Source: Euborellia annulipes
Lineage: Eukaryota; Arthropoda; Insecta; Dermaptera; Anisolabididae
NCBI GenBank assembly: GCA_023213315.1
Contig: JAKCPI010021896.1
Coordinates: 29,390-93,389, forward strand
Reading direction: 5' to 3'
DNA: 64,000 nucleotides
The stretch's first letter is position 1; each line of letters opens with the position of its first letter. Shown piece after piece: positions 42,406 to 54,103 of this stretch. Under the pieces are notes generated by a model. That model was not told the origin of the DNA and did not search any database. It saw only the letters and a list, made by a program, of their open reading frames with translations. Both the position numbers and the translations under genes were made by a program.

Positions 42406-43099
42406 CGCCTCCGTGGCTGAGCGACTAAAGTTGACAAATGTCAATAATAATTGTCTGTAAGCCAAGGGACCCGGGTTCGGATCTCAGGCAATCCAATTAA
42501 TATTTATTTAAATCATTTGGATACCAAATGGTATAAATGAATGTGCCTGGACCATATCCTTTTTAAATACTGAGTGTCGTTAAATGTCTATATCAGTGTT
42601 TCCCCACCTTTTGAAGTTCATGGCACCACAAAGGTGCATTGGGAATAACATTACACAGATTTTTTCCATAGCAAAATGACGTTTTTGTCGCCCTTCAGAA
42701 AATTTTTTTCCCTACACGGAATTATTTCCGCCATTCTGATAATTTTTTTCTCACTTCCGTGAAAATCATTTTAGTTTTTTTTTTTTTTTTAGCAAGACGA
42801 AATTTTTTTTGCGCCATCTGCAAAAACTTTTTTCTCAATCGTGTTTATTATTTTACCTTTTTTTTTTTTAGGGGAACGAAATTTTTGCCACTCTCGAAAA
42901 AAACTTTGCACCTCTTCCGTGGAAATCGTTTGGCCATTTTTTTTTAGAAAAACTTTATTTTTTCCGACACTTTTTTTTCCCTAAATATCTTGCGGCACCC
43001 CCTTAGGCATTCTCGCGGCACCCTTGGGTGCCGTGGCCACCAGTTGGGAACCACTGGTCTATATGGCCTAAGATGCCGAAAAGATTAAAAAAAAAAACA
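42406..43099 (+). mobile_element. SINE with Ser/Leu-like head, split by a hAT MITE
   Basis: The head (CCGTGGCTGAGCGACTAAAG, B box GGGTTCGGATCTC) has the longer middle typical of type II tRNAs. The TTTGGATACCAAA hairpin follows, then the core starts GTCTATAT and, after the insertion, continues GGCCTAAGATGCCGAAAAGA with an A tail. Confidence 0.75.
42594..43056. mobile_element. hAT-like MITE inside a SINE
   Basis: The ends are CAGTGTTTCCCCACC and CCAGTTGGGAACCACTG. A perfect GTCTATAT duplication (42586-42593, 43057-43064) is part of the SINE core, which proves the insertion order. 463 bp, no coding capacity. Confidence 0.9.
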
Positions 43100-43239
43100 T
43101 CACGTACCCGGGTGACAATTACCTCGGAAAGGAATTCTTCTATTAGGGGTTTTTTTTCTTGCTATAACTGACCTATTTGGTGACATTGAAGTCTCCTCGA
43201 TACAAATTTAGACTTTCAACATTTATTTTACTATTATAT

Positions 43240-43482
43240 GGACCCTGTTATGCATTAGTGTGTCAAAGCGCCAAAAAATTAAAAATTGAGTTAAGCACGG
43301 AATATTGTTTCAAATGCTATAATTAATAGTATTTTTTATTAAAAATGTCCTAAAAAAATTTATATTTAATGTTACTTGCACAATTGACAACAAAAATTAT
43401 ATATAATCCAATGAAAGCAAAAAACTTTAATGTTAATTTTCTCAAAAGCTGGCGCTTGACACACTAATGCGTAACAGGGTCC
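43240..43482 (+). mobile_element. MITE-D, intact
   Basis: The ends GGACCCTGTTATGCATTAGT and its complement (ACTAATGCGTAACAGGGTCC) extend to TGTCAAGCGCCA, about 33 bp. Total 243 bp. Flanks ATAT/ATAA suggest a 4-bp duplication. Confidence 0.8.
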
Positions 43483-43484
43483 AT

Positions 43485-44815
43485 AAAGAACCAAGGGCGG
43501 TGTAAAAGGAGTAATTTCTCCTCCCTTCTCCTCCCGAAAAACTCCTCTAGAGGCGCTCTTGATAAGAACACTCTTAGTATATGCCTGCTGCTGTGCGGCA
43601 AGTCACACCAGATGATTTATTTCCCAGTAGCAAAAAAACTTAAGTAATCTCCAAATATTTTTAGATTTCAATTATTAAATCATTCATTTTATTGAGATTT
43701 TTCGAAAAAAAAAAAAAAAAAAAATTCTAATAGATTCGTTGATTCATTCATCTCAATCCCCTTTCCACAAATCCCACCCTTTTTATTTTTACGATACCAT
43801 CTCATAAGAGTTAGCGTAAATATAAAAGCCCTCTCTTAATCAAGAGTTCATTGTTTGCTTAGAGAAAATCAAACACATATAGACAACATTTATTAACGTG
43901 TTTAATGGTCTCATTTATTATTTATTACCAATACAACGAAAAATAAACATGCTAAGGGGATAATACGCTTTTATCTATTATTATATTTTATAAATATTTC
44001 TGATTAAAAATAGCGAAATTGCGAGCAACAATACTTTCTATTATAATTTAAATATCGTTGCCAATTATACTGTGCGGCAAGAAAAAAAGCCCTGAGATAA
44101 TTCCTTCAGATTCTTAAGTAAAATGACCTCCTGAATCCAAATATGACCTTCGTTTTCCCCCAGCACGTACCGTTTTCGGGGGGGTAGCCCCCTACTTATT
44201 TCCACCCCTTTTCGATAATTATAGGGCCATGAATCAAATTTGGAGGGATGAAAAGGAACATTTTAGCCTTAACATTTCTTCAGAAGGTCTAGAGAAGTGA
44301 AAAGTTAAAAAACATTAACATTTGGATCCAAGGGGGGGGGGATGTGGGGGAGGATTTTGTCCCTTAAAATGCAAAAAAATCATTAAAAATGATCGATTTT
44401 TTCGCAATTTTTTCACTGATTTTCTACATATTCCAGTTGACAGACCCATCTCACCCTTCCTTAAACATCCCTCAACTAAAAAAAAATATATAGGACAAAG
44501 CGGGTGGGGTGTGGGCGATTCCGAAGCCCTTGCAAGAAGATGGAAGATTCACAGCTCCCCCCCAGTTGGTCAAATTGGCAAATATGCGGCTAACTTTCAT
44601 TTTTTTGGGCTGATCTTTACAAATTTAAAGTTAAATATACGGATTCTTCTATGCCCTTAAATATTTCCATATTTTATCTAAAGGGGTAGAAATTACTTCT
44701 TGTCAAAGTTTGAAAAAAATTATAATCTATGAATTAATAAATTATCACTTTTGTAAATAAATCAGGAAAAATATGACATTTATAAAAACCAAATTTATTT
44801 AAAGAAAAACCTACA
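43485..44815. other. No gene; small repeat fragments
   Basis: A family A hairpin scrap (GTGCGGCAAGTCACACCAGA) lies at about 43593-43613. A plus-strand open stretch at 44322-44660 is not protein-like. Confidence 0.35.
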
Positions 44816-45010
44816 TGGGGTACATAGGCGCCGGAACTGGGGGGGGGGGGCAAGGGTACATTGCCCCCCCCCCGGCATTCTATAGGAGGGGGCAGGGGGA
44901 GGCAAAATTTCTTCTTTTATTTCATTTATTTTTAAAAATGATATATTTTTACTTTTGAAAAATAAAATCTTCTAAATTAAAAAAAAAATTAAAAGAGTAA
45001 GAAATTAATT

Positions 45011-45707
45011 TTTTTACTTTCTCTTACCTATGTATATATGTAATATATATATAGAGAGAAAGTATTGGATTCATGTCAAAAATTCGATGTCGAGATTTTG
45101 ATGGATCTTCACGTTTTGAGGTCCCCTGAATCCAAAAAAGTGGTTTTCGCGACATGGTCTGTCTGTGTGTGGGTGTGTGGGTGTGTGGGTGTGTGGGTGT
45201 GTGTGTGTGTGTTCAATTTTAAGCATGAAGGAATTGAGCTATGAGGTTGAAATTTTATATTTAAGTTAAACACCCCCGGGACCGGAAAAATAAGCTTTTA
45301 ATCAAAATCGGCCAAAGAGTACTAGTACTTTACTGATGTACTTTTTCAGTTTTTTTCGATTTTCTCAAAATTTGCTCCAACGATTTTTTTTAAAATTCAA
45401 AAATCAATGATTTTTTAGATGCTCTTTAAAATGTATATTCTCATTTTGCGATTGAAATCTTCTGAAGACCACTTTACTCTTGTATTTCATAGGGAAGGAT
45501 AGGAGAAATGGTTGCCATGGTAACAAAATATAAATATTTTCCCATACTTATAAATTTTACATCTTGAATTCAATTGTAGGGCTACCCTACTGTCGGAAAC
45601 TAAATACATGTCGACACGAAAAATCTGGTGTGACAAGCACAGTGCACAACTTTCGATTACCGAAGGTAAGAGAAAGTTGTGTGCTGTGCGCCAGTCACAC
45701 CAGATTT
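45011..45707 (-). mobile_element. Family A repeat, full length (first of a pair)
   Basis: All blocks and both hairpins are present. The microsatellite is (GTGTGG)n at about 45165-45210. It is very close to the copy at 38837-39522. Confidence 0.85.
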
Positions 45708-45827
45708 TTCCAAATTTTTTCCAAAATTTTTGATAAAATCACTAGCAAATTTTTCAAAATTTTATTTTTATTAAAATTGTGATTTTATTTAAAATTTTTA
45801 AAGTTTTATAGTAGATTTGTTTTTGTT

Positions 45828-46531
45828 ACTTTCTCTTACCTATGTATATATGTAATATATATATAGAGAGAAAGTATTGGATTCATGTCAAAAATTCGAT
45901 GTCGAGATTTTGATGGATCTTCACGTTTTGAGGTCCCCTGAATCCAAAAAAGTGGTTTTCGCGACATGGTCTGTCTGTGTGTGGGTGGGTGGGTGGGTGT
46001 GTGGGTGGGTGGGTGGGTGTGTGGGTGGGTGTGTCTGTGTTCAATTTTAAGCATGAAGGAATTGAGCTACGAGGTTGAAATTCTATATTTAACTTAACCA
46101 CCCCCGGGACCGGAAAAATAAGCTTTTAATCAAAATCGGCCAAAGATTACTAGTACTTTACTGATGTACTTTTTCAGTTTTTTTCGATTTTCTCTAAATT
46201 TCCTCCAACGATTTTTTTTTAAATTCAAAAATCAATTATTTTTTAGATGCTCTTTAAAATGTATATTCTCATTTTGCGATTGAAATCTTCTGAAGACCAC
46301 TTTACTCTTGTATTTCATAGGGAAGATAGGAGAAATGGTTGCCATGGTAACAAAATATAAATATTTTCCCATACTTATAAATTTTACATCTGAATTCAAA
46401 TGTACCGTACTGTCGGGAACTAAATATATTTCGACACGAAAAATCTGGTGTGACAAGCACAGTACACAACTTTCGATTACCGAAGGTAAGAGAAAGTTGT
46501 GTGCTGTGCGCCAGTCACACCAGATTTTTTT
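45828..46531 (-). mobile_element. Family A repeat, full length (second of a pair)
   Basis: Same orientation as its neighbour, with 120 bp between. The microsatellite is a (GGGT)n array at about 45980-46030. It differs enough from the first copy to be a separate insertion. Confidence 0.85.
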
Positions 46532-46749
46532 ATACTATTTGAACATATTAAATTATTTTAATTTTCTAAAAAAAATTGTTTGCCCCCCCCTGATTCAAAT
46601 TCGTTCCGGCGCCCCTGATGGGGTAGACTACCCTTTACTCAAAGGGCACAATTTTTTTTTTTTATTAATATTCTTTTTAATGAGTAAAGGTAAAGAAAAT
46701 ATCTTTTAAATATAGAAAAAAAAAATTGTGCAACAGTCACACCAGATTT

Positions 46750-47225
46750 TTATTCTTCAATTAAATACGTATAATATCAAATAAAAGCGAATAATGATTC
46801 TCTAAATCAAAATAACAGAATCAATGTCTTTTTGGGTATTATTAGGCTTTTCTAGGTCACGTGAAAGAGAGGCTTAACACACACACACACACACACACAC
46901 TCAAATATATATAACAAAGCAATTAATCTCTTGGCTTGAGAAAGGATCAACGCAACAACATTCCCTTGGCTTTTGCCGATTTAACGTCTTTAACCAGCTA
47001 ACGATCGGATTCCTTACAAGTGAATTTGCATAAATGATTGACATTATATTAAACTCACAGGACAGTTAGATTAAAAAAAAAAAAAAAAAAACTAAAGCTT
47101 CCATGCCTCGTTAGAAGATGAAGGAAGGTTTTGTCAAAAAATTAAAAATGTTTGCCTAGGTCAAGAATTTCCTTTGTGGGCTCCGAGTTTTTTGCAAATT
47201 TGTAGGGATTTTAAAAATTTTGTTT
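46750..47225. other. No gene; CA microsatellite
   Basis: A (CA)n tract lies at 46877-46900. A family A scrap (ACAGTCACACCAGATTTTT) is just left, at 46733-46751, and a 3'-end scrap at about 47229-47306. Confidence 0.5.
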
Positions 47226-47751
47226 TTCTTCTCTTATCTATATACTGTATGTTAAAAAAAATATAGAGAGAAAGTATTGGTTGATGTCTAAAAATTCGTC
47301 ATCACTAGAGAAGTCTTTAACTTTTTTTTTTATTTTATTTTGAGATTCATGATTTTATTAGATAAGCTTATCTCCACATTTAAAAATTTTGGAAAACGTT
47401 TTTTTTTTACACTTTTTTGAGAAAGAGACTATTTGTACTTTTTTTTTTTAAATTATACTTATACAGTAAATTTTTTTTTAAAGTCTTTTCGGTATCTTAG
47501 GCCAGTAAAAAAATTTAATTCATTTAAATTTGTCTTGTGAACATTCAGTCAGAAAAAAATATAATTTGCGCAGCTATATTTTGTAGATATTTCGATCCCC
47601 CCCCCCATTGTGACGATTTGCAAAACACCCGTAGCTGCTTGTAGAGAAAATTATTTTCTCACATATTATCAAAATATCTTCAAAATATAAACAAATTATA
47701 TTTTTTACAACGCTATTATATTATGGCCGATTGTTCTTATGAAAATTATTC

Positions 47752-48305
47752 TAGTCGTAACTGCAAACTTGACAAGTATGCACGTGCAATCATTTTGTAC
47801 AAGCGTCTGAGGAGAATTTTGCGCAAGCTTTTTAATTGCGCAAGCGGCTTGATGCTCAATTGAATTTTAAACAAGTAGGGATGTGGTTTCGAAAAAAGTA
47901 TCGATACCAGTAAAGTATCAAGTATTTTTTCTTTTTTTAAAAGTCTTTTCGACATGTTTTTTTTTTTTTTTTTTTTGGAAGGGGGGGAAGAGGGTCCGAC
48001 CCCCATTATTGGATGTTAGGCTACTAACGTCAATCAAAGAGCTCACCGGGGAGACCAGTGTGAATAATGAGCACCAGGAGAGCGGGGTGATTCGCAGCAC
48101 GCGGGCGCGTTGCCCAGACTAATATTTCTTTTTTTTCGGGGGCTTTCTCAACTAAAATAAGGACTTCGTCAAAATAAAATAAAAGTGTGTCCAATTAGTT
48201 AATAACAAGGTTAATTTTCGGCATAAGCTGTTGCTTGCAAAATTGTACAAAAAGATTGCACATGCATGCTTGTCAAGTGTCCAGTTACGTGTGTAACCAC
48301 CTTAA
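47752..48305. repeat. Inverted-repeat element, unassigned
   Basis: GTAACTGCAAACTTGACAAG then ATGCACGTGCAATC (left) pairs imperfectly with the complement at 48230-48305. A GTATCGATACC stretch and a GC-rich stretch (48035-48120) lie between. Superfamily unknown. Confidence 0.45.
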
Positions 48306-48309
48306 GTCG

Positions 48310-49260
48310 ATCTACAATCGATCATATAAATTTTATTAAAAAAAAAAAAAAAAATGGACTGTGGTACGGGTGTGCAGGGTGGCAGTCACATCAATTTATT
48401 TAATTATTATATATTTCATTTTTTTTTTTACTGGAAAATTTCAATATTTTTTTTTTAAGTTTAAATTAAATTCTAAAGACTTCCTTGCCTCTAGAGACGT
48501 CTCTATTTCATTTACTTTCTCAGCGACTTTTTTTTGTTAAAAACAGTCATTTTTAGCTAAGAAAAATTACTCTTTTTTTAAGGTAGGCTGCTTCACATCT
48601 AATTAACTATCTATCCCTCGGGTAAGCTATTTGACTATAACTCTCGAGTTTTTTTTCACATCTAGTTAAGCTAATCATCATTAAATAAGAGCCCAGATCG
48701 TAATTAACTAACTAACGCCAAACAGTGCTGAAAATCGGAATAGGTGGCCTCCAAGAAATAAAACTGTTGAACGCTTGTCGGAAGCTATCGCTATATTAAA
48801 ATTTGTAAAGTTAAATGGCCTCAGAAGAAGGAATGACTTTTGATAATAAAAAAAAAAAAATAATACTCTGAAAGATGATAATAAATTAAATAACAGAAAT
48901 ATTGTATATTTTGATTAAATAACGAGGCCAAAGAACCTATGCAAAATTAATCAGTTTTAGTTTTTGTTAGTTATATAATTAGTGATAAATAATAAACTAT
49001 TTAAATTTTATTCAAAACAAATTTACGTAAGATTTATGATTTCCTAAATTACGATACTTTGATTCTCTAAATTGTGATCGAGGAAAAAGGGCGGTAATAC
49101 CAACAAAAATTTCAGTCTCCTTGACAAAATTCAGCGACCACCAACCACTGGGGGGAACTGTATTTATTACACAATATATTACTCTATTTTTTTTTTTTTT
49201 TTTTTTTGTTTAATATTAAATTTAGTTTTTTTTATTAAAGTATTTTCTTCATCTTAGCCT
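48310..49260. other. No gene seen
   Basis: A+T-rich with long homopolymers. A SINE-core scrap (TTAAATGGCCTCAGAAG) lies near 48812. Confidence 0.3.
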
Positions 49261-49379
49261 ATACAGGTTGAGCCAATAGTGCGTGGACGGAAGATTGTGG
49301 ATTTTTAAAGTTAGTCGATTATGCATAATGAGAATCCTTTAGCGAATATATTAATATTTTTGTTCCAATTTCACCTCAT

Positions 49380-49437
49380 ATACAGGGTGGTCCATATCAA
49401 AGTTATGCTTTTTTTAAATGGAACGCCCTGTATATTA
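49380..49437. repeat. Short palindrome with TACAGGG ends
   Basis: ATACAGGGTGGTCCAT pairs imperfectly with ATGGAACGCCCTGTAT. Similar TACAGG starts occur at 26682, 49269 and 52933, typical of Tc1/mariner-type ends. Confidence 0.5.
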
Positions 49438-49439
49438 TT

Positions 49440-50285
49440 GCATATTTGGATTATACGGCCAATTTTAGTTTGACTTTATGTCATGCAATGTATTCTAAAA
49501 CAAATCGTTTAGCCGCATATCGGGTTTTTGTAAAAAAAACTGCTGTCTCAAAAAAATTGAATATCGCCTGAAACATAAAACTTAGGGGACTGTTCTTTTG
49601 TGATGTTACTAACCATGAAATGGACTAATATAGGCAAGATGGGTCACTCGGAATTATTCTTATGTTGGGAGATATGGCCATGCCAATTTGGAAGATTTCA
49701 ATCATGGATAACTTCCTTATTTCAAATGGAACATGCTACTTTTTTTATGCCGTAGAACGTGAAATTTAACTATCTTTCAGATGATATAAGGTTGTCTATA
49801 TCTATCTTTGATAGTTTTCTTTTTATTCTAAAATATCTGATTAATTTAACACCTGGGGGAGGGTTATTTTATCGTTTGACCAATTTTACTCTCTCTTTCC
49901 CATATATAATAATAATATCAATTTAAAATTCGATGGGTGGGAAAGGTACTGATTTTAAGTAGACAAAAATTGCGTGTGTGAGAGAGAAAGAGGGTGAGAG
50001 ATGTTAGAAGGAAAGCTCCCTGGTGAGTGGAATAATCAAACTGTCTCAGCCACTAACCAGCAGATGGATATTACAATTACTGTATTTTCAGAGAATCTCT
50101 CTCTCTCTCTCTCTCTCTCATTTCTTTCACAATCCTAACCTCACTTGTCCTCAAATGATTATGGGATGGGATAATTCAATTAAATTCAAATGGAAAATCC
50201 TTGGAATATAAACAGATTAACACCATCTATCTTATCTTGAGAATTATTTTTTTTTAAATCGTCCACTCATTAAGTGTATTGCCAC
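49440..50285. other. No gene; CT microsatellite
   Basis: A (CT)n tract lies at about 50097-50119. The open stretch at 50023-50211 crosses it and is not a gene. Confidence 0.35.
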
Positions 50286-50289
50286 TAAC

Positions 50290-50600
50290 AAGGTCTAAAT
50301 GACCTCCAATGCCGAAGAGGAACTTGAATATAAAAAAAAACTCGATTAGCTTCATCCAGTCATTATTGACAGAACTGATACACGAATATTGGCTGGCCAC
50401 CAAGATCAATTTTCTAACTGATTGCTAGTTTTATAAATCAAATAATAATATTTAGAAGATTCTGGGCTATTTGGATACCAAATGGCCTAAATAAAAATGC
50501 CTGGACCCCAATAGATATATTAAACATTCGAGTATCGTTTAAAGTCTTAAATGGCCTAATTTTAAATGAGAAAAAAGTGTAAGTGTTAATAAAAAAAAGA
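50290..50600 (+). mobile_element. Two truncated SINEs
   Basis: A core fragment (GGTCTAAATGACCTCCAATG) with an A tail lies at 50290-50341. A 5'-truncated SINE-1 (TTTGGATACCAAATGGCC to A tail) lies at 50462-50600. Confidence 0.6.
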
Positions 50601-50948
50601 TTGGATTAGGGGTTGAAAAATTGAAAAAAAATGTTTTTTTAATTTATTTTAGCTAAATCGAAGCCAAATAAATAGAAAACATTCAAAAAATAGCGTTGAT
50701 TATTATTTTGATTAGGGGGCCGGGGGGGGGGGGCCGCCAAAAGGGAAAAAAAAAAAAAAGGGGAGGGGATGAAGGGTTGATTATTTAAGAAAGGCCTTGG
50801 AATATTCCAAATCACTTGTTGACATTCTTTTCCAGTTCTAAATAAAGTTAGATTAGAGCAAAAGGTATTTTTTTACTTTTAATAAAAAGGGAATTGTTAT
50901 TTTCATCTGTTTTATTCCTATACAAACAGAGAGACGAATTTCTCGTTC

Positions 50949-51088
50949 AGTCGAGTCGAGAGCGTTGCCGGGCTGCAGGCGCTGCTCTCTTTTTGTGTTT
51001 AAAGTGAATCAAAGTGAATAATTAATAGAGTGTAACCCACCCTGACCTCACCGTCAACCAGCACACCCTCTTGAGAGTCTTATTAAAG
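50949..51088 (+). other. Candidate non-coding first exon
   Basis: A GC-rich patch starts at an initiator-like TCAGTC and ends at TTAAAG/GTAATT (GT at 51089-51090). No open frame leaves it. It could be a 5' UTR exon of a plus-strand gene; no downstream partner exon was found. Confidence 0.25.
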
Positions 51089-51269
51089 GTAATTATTATG
51101 CATTTTATCGTTGAAAAAAAAAATGATAGAAACAAATAATTTGGCTTCGAAAAAGGATTCTTTTGAATATGAAATTAAATATTTTGTATTTCACTAAGGG
51201 TAGAGGGTGAATATAAGCTGTTGAAAGGGGGAGGGGGAGTGTAGGTGTCATTGAAAAAAAAATTAGTTT

Positions 51270-51443
51270 TTTTATTTATTTATTTTTTTTAAACACTTTC
51301 TCATTCACACTCACACACACATTCACACAGTGTTTTCGACAACTCAGGCCATATAAGACTTTATACGATAACCGTTATTAATTAATAATATACATATTGG
51401 GGGTCCAGGCATTCTTATTTAAGCCATTTGGTATCCAAATCGG
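51270..51443 (-). mobile_element. SINE-1, head missing
   Basis: The minus strand has the TTTGGATACCAAA hairpin, the core (GTCTTATATGGCCTGAGTTG) and a TG-rich stretch before the A tail. Confidence 0.65.
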
Positions 51444-51444
51444 A

Positions 51445-52045
51445 CCGAGTTCGGTATGGCCTATATTTTTGTTAATCAAATTTCCTTAATATACTTTTAC
51501 ACAGGGGTGGATTAAGGGTTGAAAATTAAAATAAAAATTTCAAAATAAAATAAAAATTAAAATAATTATTTATAAATGTATTCAAATTATTTTGCGAGTA
51601 ATTTCGCGGTGAAGGCTCGCATTTCCTTAAAGGGGTGAGGGGGGTATGAAGACATTAACAAGGGGGTTAATGCCCCATCCCCTATAATGCATAAAGATAT
51701 TAATGTTTTTTTAATACTTTTACTAAAAAATAAGTGCATTCCGTTTGAGTTAAAATTTATATTCAATATTTAGAAAATATTATAGTAGGATAGAAACATT
51801 TTAATGTCATTCTAAAATTTCTTATTACTGGGGCGGAATTAATTTTTGAAGATTTCGAAACTCTCATAAACAGATAATAATAACACAGGGTAACTTCGAA
51901 TCGGGAATCCATTGAATCCCTTGCAGAATATTGTAGGGATTTTTTCATTAGGTAGAAAAGTAAGATATGGATTAGTCCACTTAGAATTTTACTGGGGTGA
52001 GTTTCCGCATCTTTTTATATATAGAACTAATCTCAATCAGTATTT
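51445..52045. other. No gene seen
   Basis: CACAGGGGTGGATTAAGG at 51503 resembles a hAT-like left end without a visible partner. Confidence 0.3.
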
Positions 52046-52050
52046 GAATT

Positions 52051-52312
52051 TTTTACTTTCCCTTGCCTATATGTATAAGTTAATATACATATATAGGCCT
52101 ATAGAGAGAAAGTATTGGATTCATGTCAAAAATTCGATGTCGAGATTTTGATGGATCTTCTCGTTTTGAGGTCCCCTGATTCCAAAAAAGTGGTTTTCGC
52201 GAAATGGTCTGTCTGTGTGTCTGTTTGGGTTCAATTTAAAGCATGAAGGAATTGAGCTAGGAGGTTGAAATTTTATATTTAAGTTAGGCACCCCCCTAGG
52301 GCGTGAAAATAA
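52051..52312 (-). mobile_element. Family A repeat, 3' half
   Basis: It starts TTACTTTCCCTTGCC and stops within the CGTGAAAATAAG block; the rest is missing beside the hammerhead-bearing element. Confidence 0.7.
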
Positions 52313-52335
52313 GATTTGAGAAAAATATTTTTCTT

Positions 52336-52560
52336 CAGGAATGAAAGTTAGAAAAAACGAAGCCAGAATTTTTTCTTTAAAAATATATTTTAACAGCTGA
52401 CGTTTCGGCTTTTTTCAAAGCCATCCTCGGAGCTGTTAGTGGTCATCCAAGACTTTGACCAAGGCCGAAACGTAAGCTGTTAAAATATATTTTTAAAGAA
52501 AAAATTCTAGCTTCGTTTTTTCTAACTTTCATTCCTGATACAAATTCCACCAGCCATAAA
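52336..52560. mobile_element. Hammerhead-bearing inverted-repeat element
   Basis: AGGAATGAAAGTTAGAAAAA ... GCTGACGTTTCGGC and complement, followed by AATTCCACCAGCCATAAAATA. The same family as 34447-35846 and more compact. Confidence 0.65.
52395..52434 (-). ncRNA. Hammerhead-like motif, core mutated
   Basis: AGCT, CCGAGGA, T, GGCTTT-loop-AAAGCC, GAAA, CGTC, AGCT. It has the same C-for-T core change as the copy at 34513-34552, which suggests that the change was already in the source element. Confidence 0.4.
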
Positions 52561-52572
52561 ATACCCTTATAA

Positions 52573-52837
52573 CAGCGTTTTCCAAACTGTGAGGCGCGCC
52601 TCCCTAGCAAGGGCGGATACAAGGGGGGGGGGAGTAAAAGTGTAATTACCCCCCCCCCCCCGAGATTTGAAAAAAAAAAAACTTTTTTTTGCAAAAAAAT
52701 TTATTTTTAATATTTTTATATAAATTTATATTTTTTTTGTTTTTGTATTATTTTATAAAATGGGGGTGGGGGGGGAGGCGTCATAAGATTAATTATTTTT
52801 AAGGGAGGCGTAGTAACATAAAGTTTGGAAACCACTG
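52573..52837. mobile_element. hAT-like MITE, reverse copy of the 8394 family
   Basis: The ends are CAGCGTTTTCCAAACTGTGA and GTTTGGAAACCACTG. The flanks CCTTATAA/CCTTAAGG agree only in part. A GGGCGGATACAAG patch with G and C runs is nested in it. Confidence 0.7.
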
Positions 52838-52838
52838 C

Positions 52839-52900
52839 CTTAAGGGTTGTCAATATAGGCATTCAATCATATTGTATGCTTATATTGACAACCCTTAAGG
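52839..52900. repeat. Perfect 19-bp hairpin
   Basis: CTTAAGGGTTGTCAATATA and its exact complement are separated by about 23 bases. It directly abuts the hAT-like MITE. Confidence 0.7.
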
Positions 52901-52933
52901 TAATTAGGTTTTTTTTCGTTTCCATTTAATATA

Positions 52934-53897
52934 CAGGTCGTGTCAAAAATATGGGACCACCTTCTTTTAAGTCTATTTAAACTAAACAAAAGTGAAATGA
53001 GACACCGTACCATTTCAAAACATAATATAGAATTAATAGAGCCCTTAAATTAAAAAAAATTAATAATAATTTAAATGTAAATTTGAAACTTCAAATGCAA
53101 AGGGTCTAACTTCTGATGAAAAGTCATCGTGTTTGACTGTCCATAATTGACCAGGCTTCGCTGAGTTGCCTGTCCTTTGGTGGGTTCTTTTTTGTTTTTT
53201 AATTTTAATTCTTATTATTTTTATAAAAGTTGATATTTTGATATTTAGAGTTATTTTATGAGTTAAAAGGTAATTTGTTTGGTTAAAATTAACAGAATAT
53301 ATGGATTGAATTTTTGAATAAAATTTTTTTCTTCTCTTAAATCATAATAATACTGGGAACCATCCTACTGTCCAATAATTCTGTTCATCCCTAAATAACA
53401 TTGTCTCCATTAGATATCCCCACCATAGTTTGGAAAATGTCGATGTCCTTATGTTTTTATGTATTTTCTTGATAAAAATCCAATAAGAGATCTTGTTGAA
53501 TGAATTTGAATGAGATTCACCTGAAAAACGCGCTGTTTGTCAGGATCTTTGAAGCTTTTGGCCGCCCTGGGCCCGATTTTATGCCGAAATTTTCTCTCAA
53601 ACCAATTTATTTGTGCACTACGGTTTTCAATCTTCCAGTCTGTAATGCCTTTTGTCGTTCAATTTTATTTGGACAAGTCTTAAACCATCGATGATGCTTT
53701 TTTCGCATTCAGTTAAGTTTAGACCCTTTGCATTTTGAAGTTTTCAAATTTACATTTAAATTATTATTAATTTTTTTTTAATTTAAGGGCTCTATTAATT
53801 CTATATTATGTTTTGAAATGGTACAGGTGTCTACATTTCACTTTTGATTAGTTTAAATAGACTTAAAAGAAGGTGGTCTCATATTTTTGACTCAATC
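52934..53897. mobile_element. Tc1/mariner-like element with 190-bp inverted arms
   Basis: The left arm starts ACAGGTCGTGTCAAAAATAT after TA. Its complement ends near 53897, and another end copy (TTTTTGACTCGCCCTGT) lies at 54076-54091. Between the arms, a minus-strand open stretch of about 65 residues (near 53653-53460; DWKIENRSAQINWFERKF) may be a transposase remnant, but I cannot place it. Confidence 0.5.
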
Positions 53898-54103
53898 AAA
53901 AAACACGTTTTAAAATAAAATTAAATTTTATTGTATTATTTGAATAATTTTTTCATTAAGTCTTTTATATTTAGTTTTGCATTGAGATATATTTAATATA
54001 TAAACAATCAATTTTGTTAAAATTGTAACCTACTAAGCTTATTATTTATTTTAATATTTTAAGGTGGTCTCATATTTTTGACTCGCCCTGTCTGTGTTGT
54101 TAT

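Larger units (their letters stand above)
44823..46617. mobile_element. hAT-like element containing two family A copies
   Basis: The ends are CATAGGCGCCGGAACTGGG and CGTTCCGGCGCCCCTG. A perfect ATGGGGTA duplication flanks it (44815-44822, 46618-46625). Without the two nested family A copies the element is about 400 bp. Confidence 0.85.

Noticed and set aside
45011..46531. CRISPR-like spaced repeats
   Set aside because: The repetition is two whole family A copies with a microsatellite, not short repeats with unique spacers, and the genome is eukaryotic.
45836..46709. Open frames with Thr-His-Pro runs or the GEMVAMVTKYKYFPI peptide
   Set aside because: The same peptide recurs wherever family A occurs; it is a repeat by-product, not a protein.
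47883..48122. Plus-strand frame ending in a GC-rich stretch
   Set aside because: It starts in a homopolymer and lies inside an unassigned inverted-repeat element.
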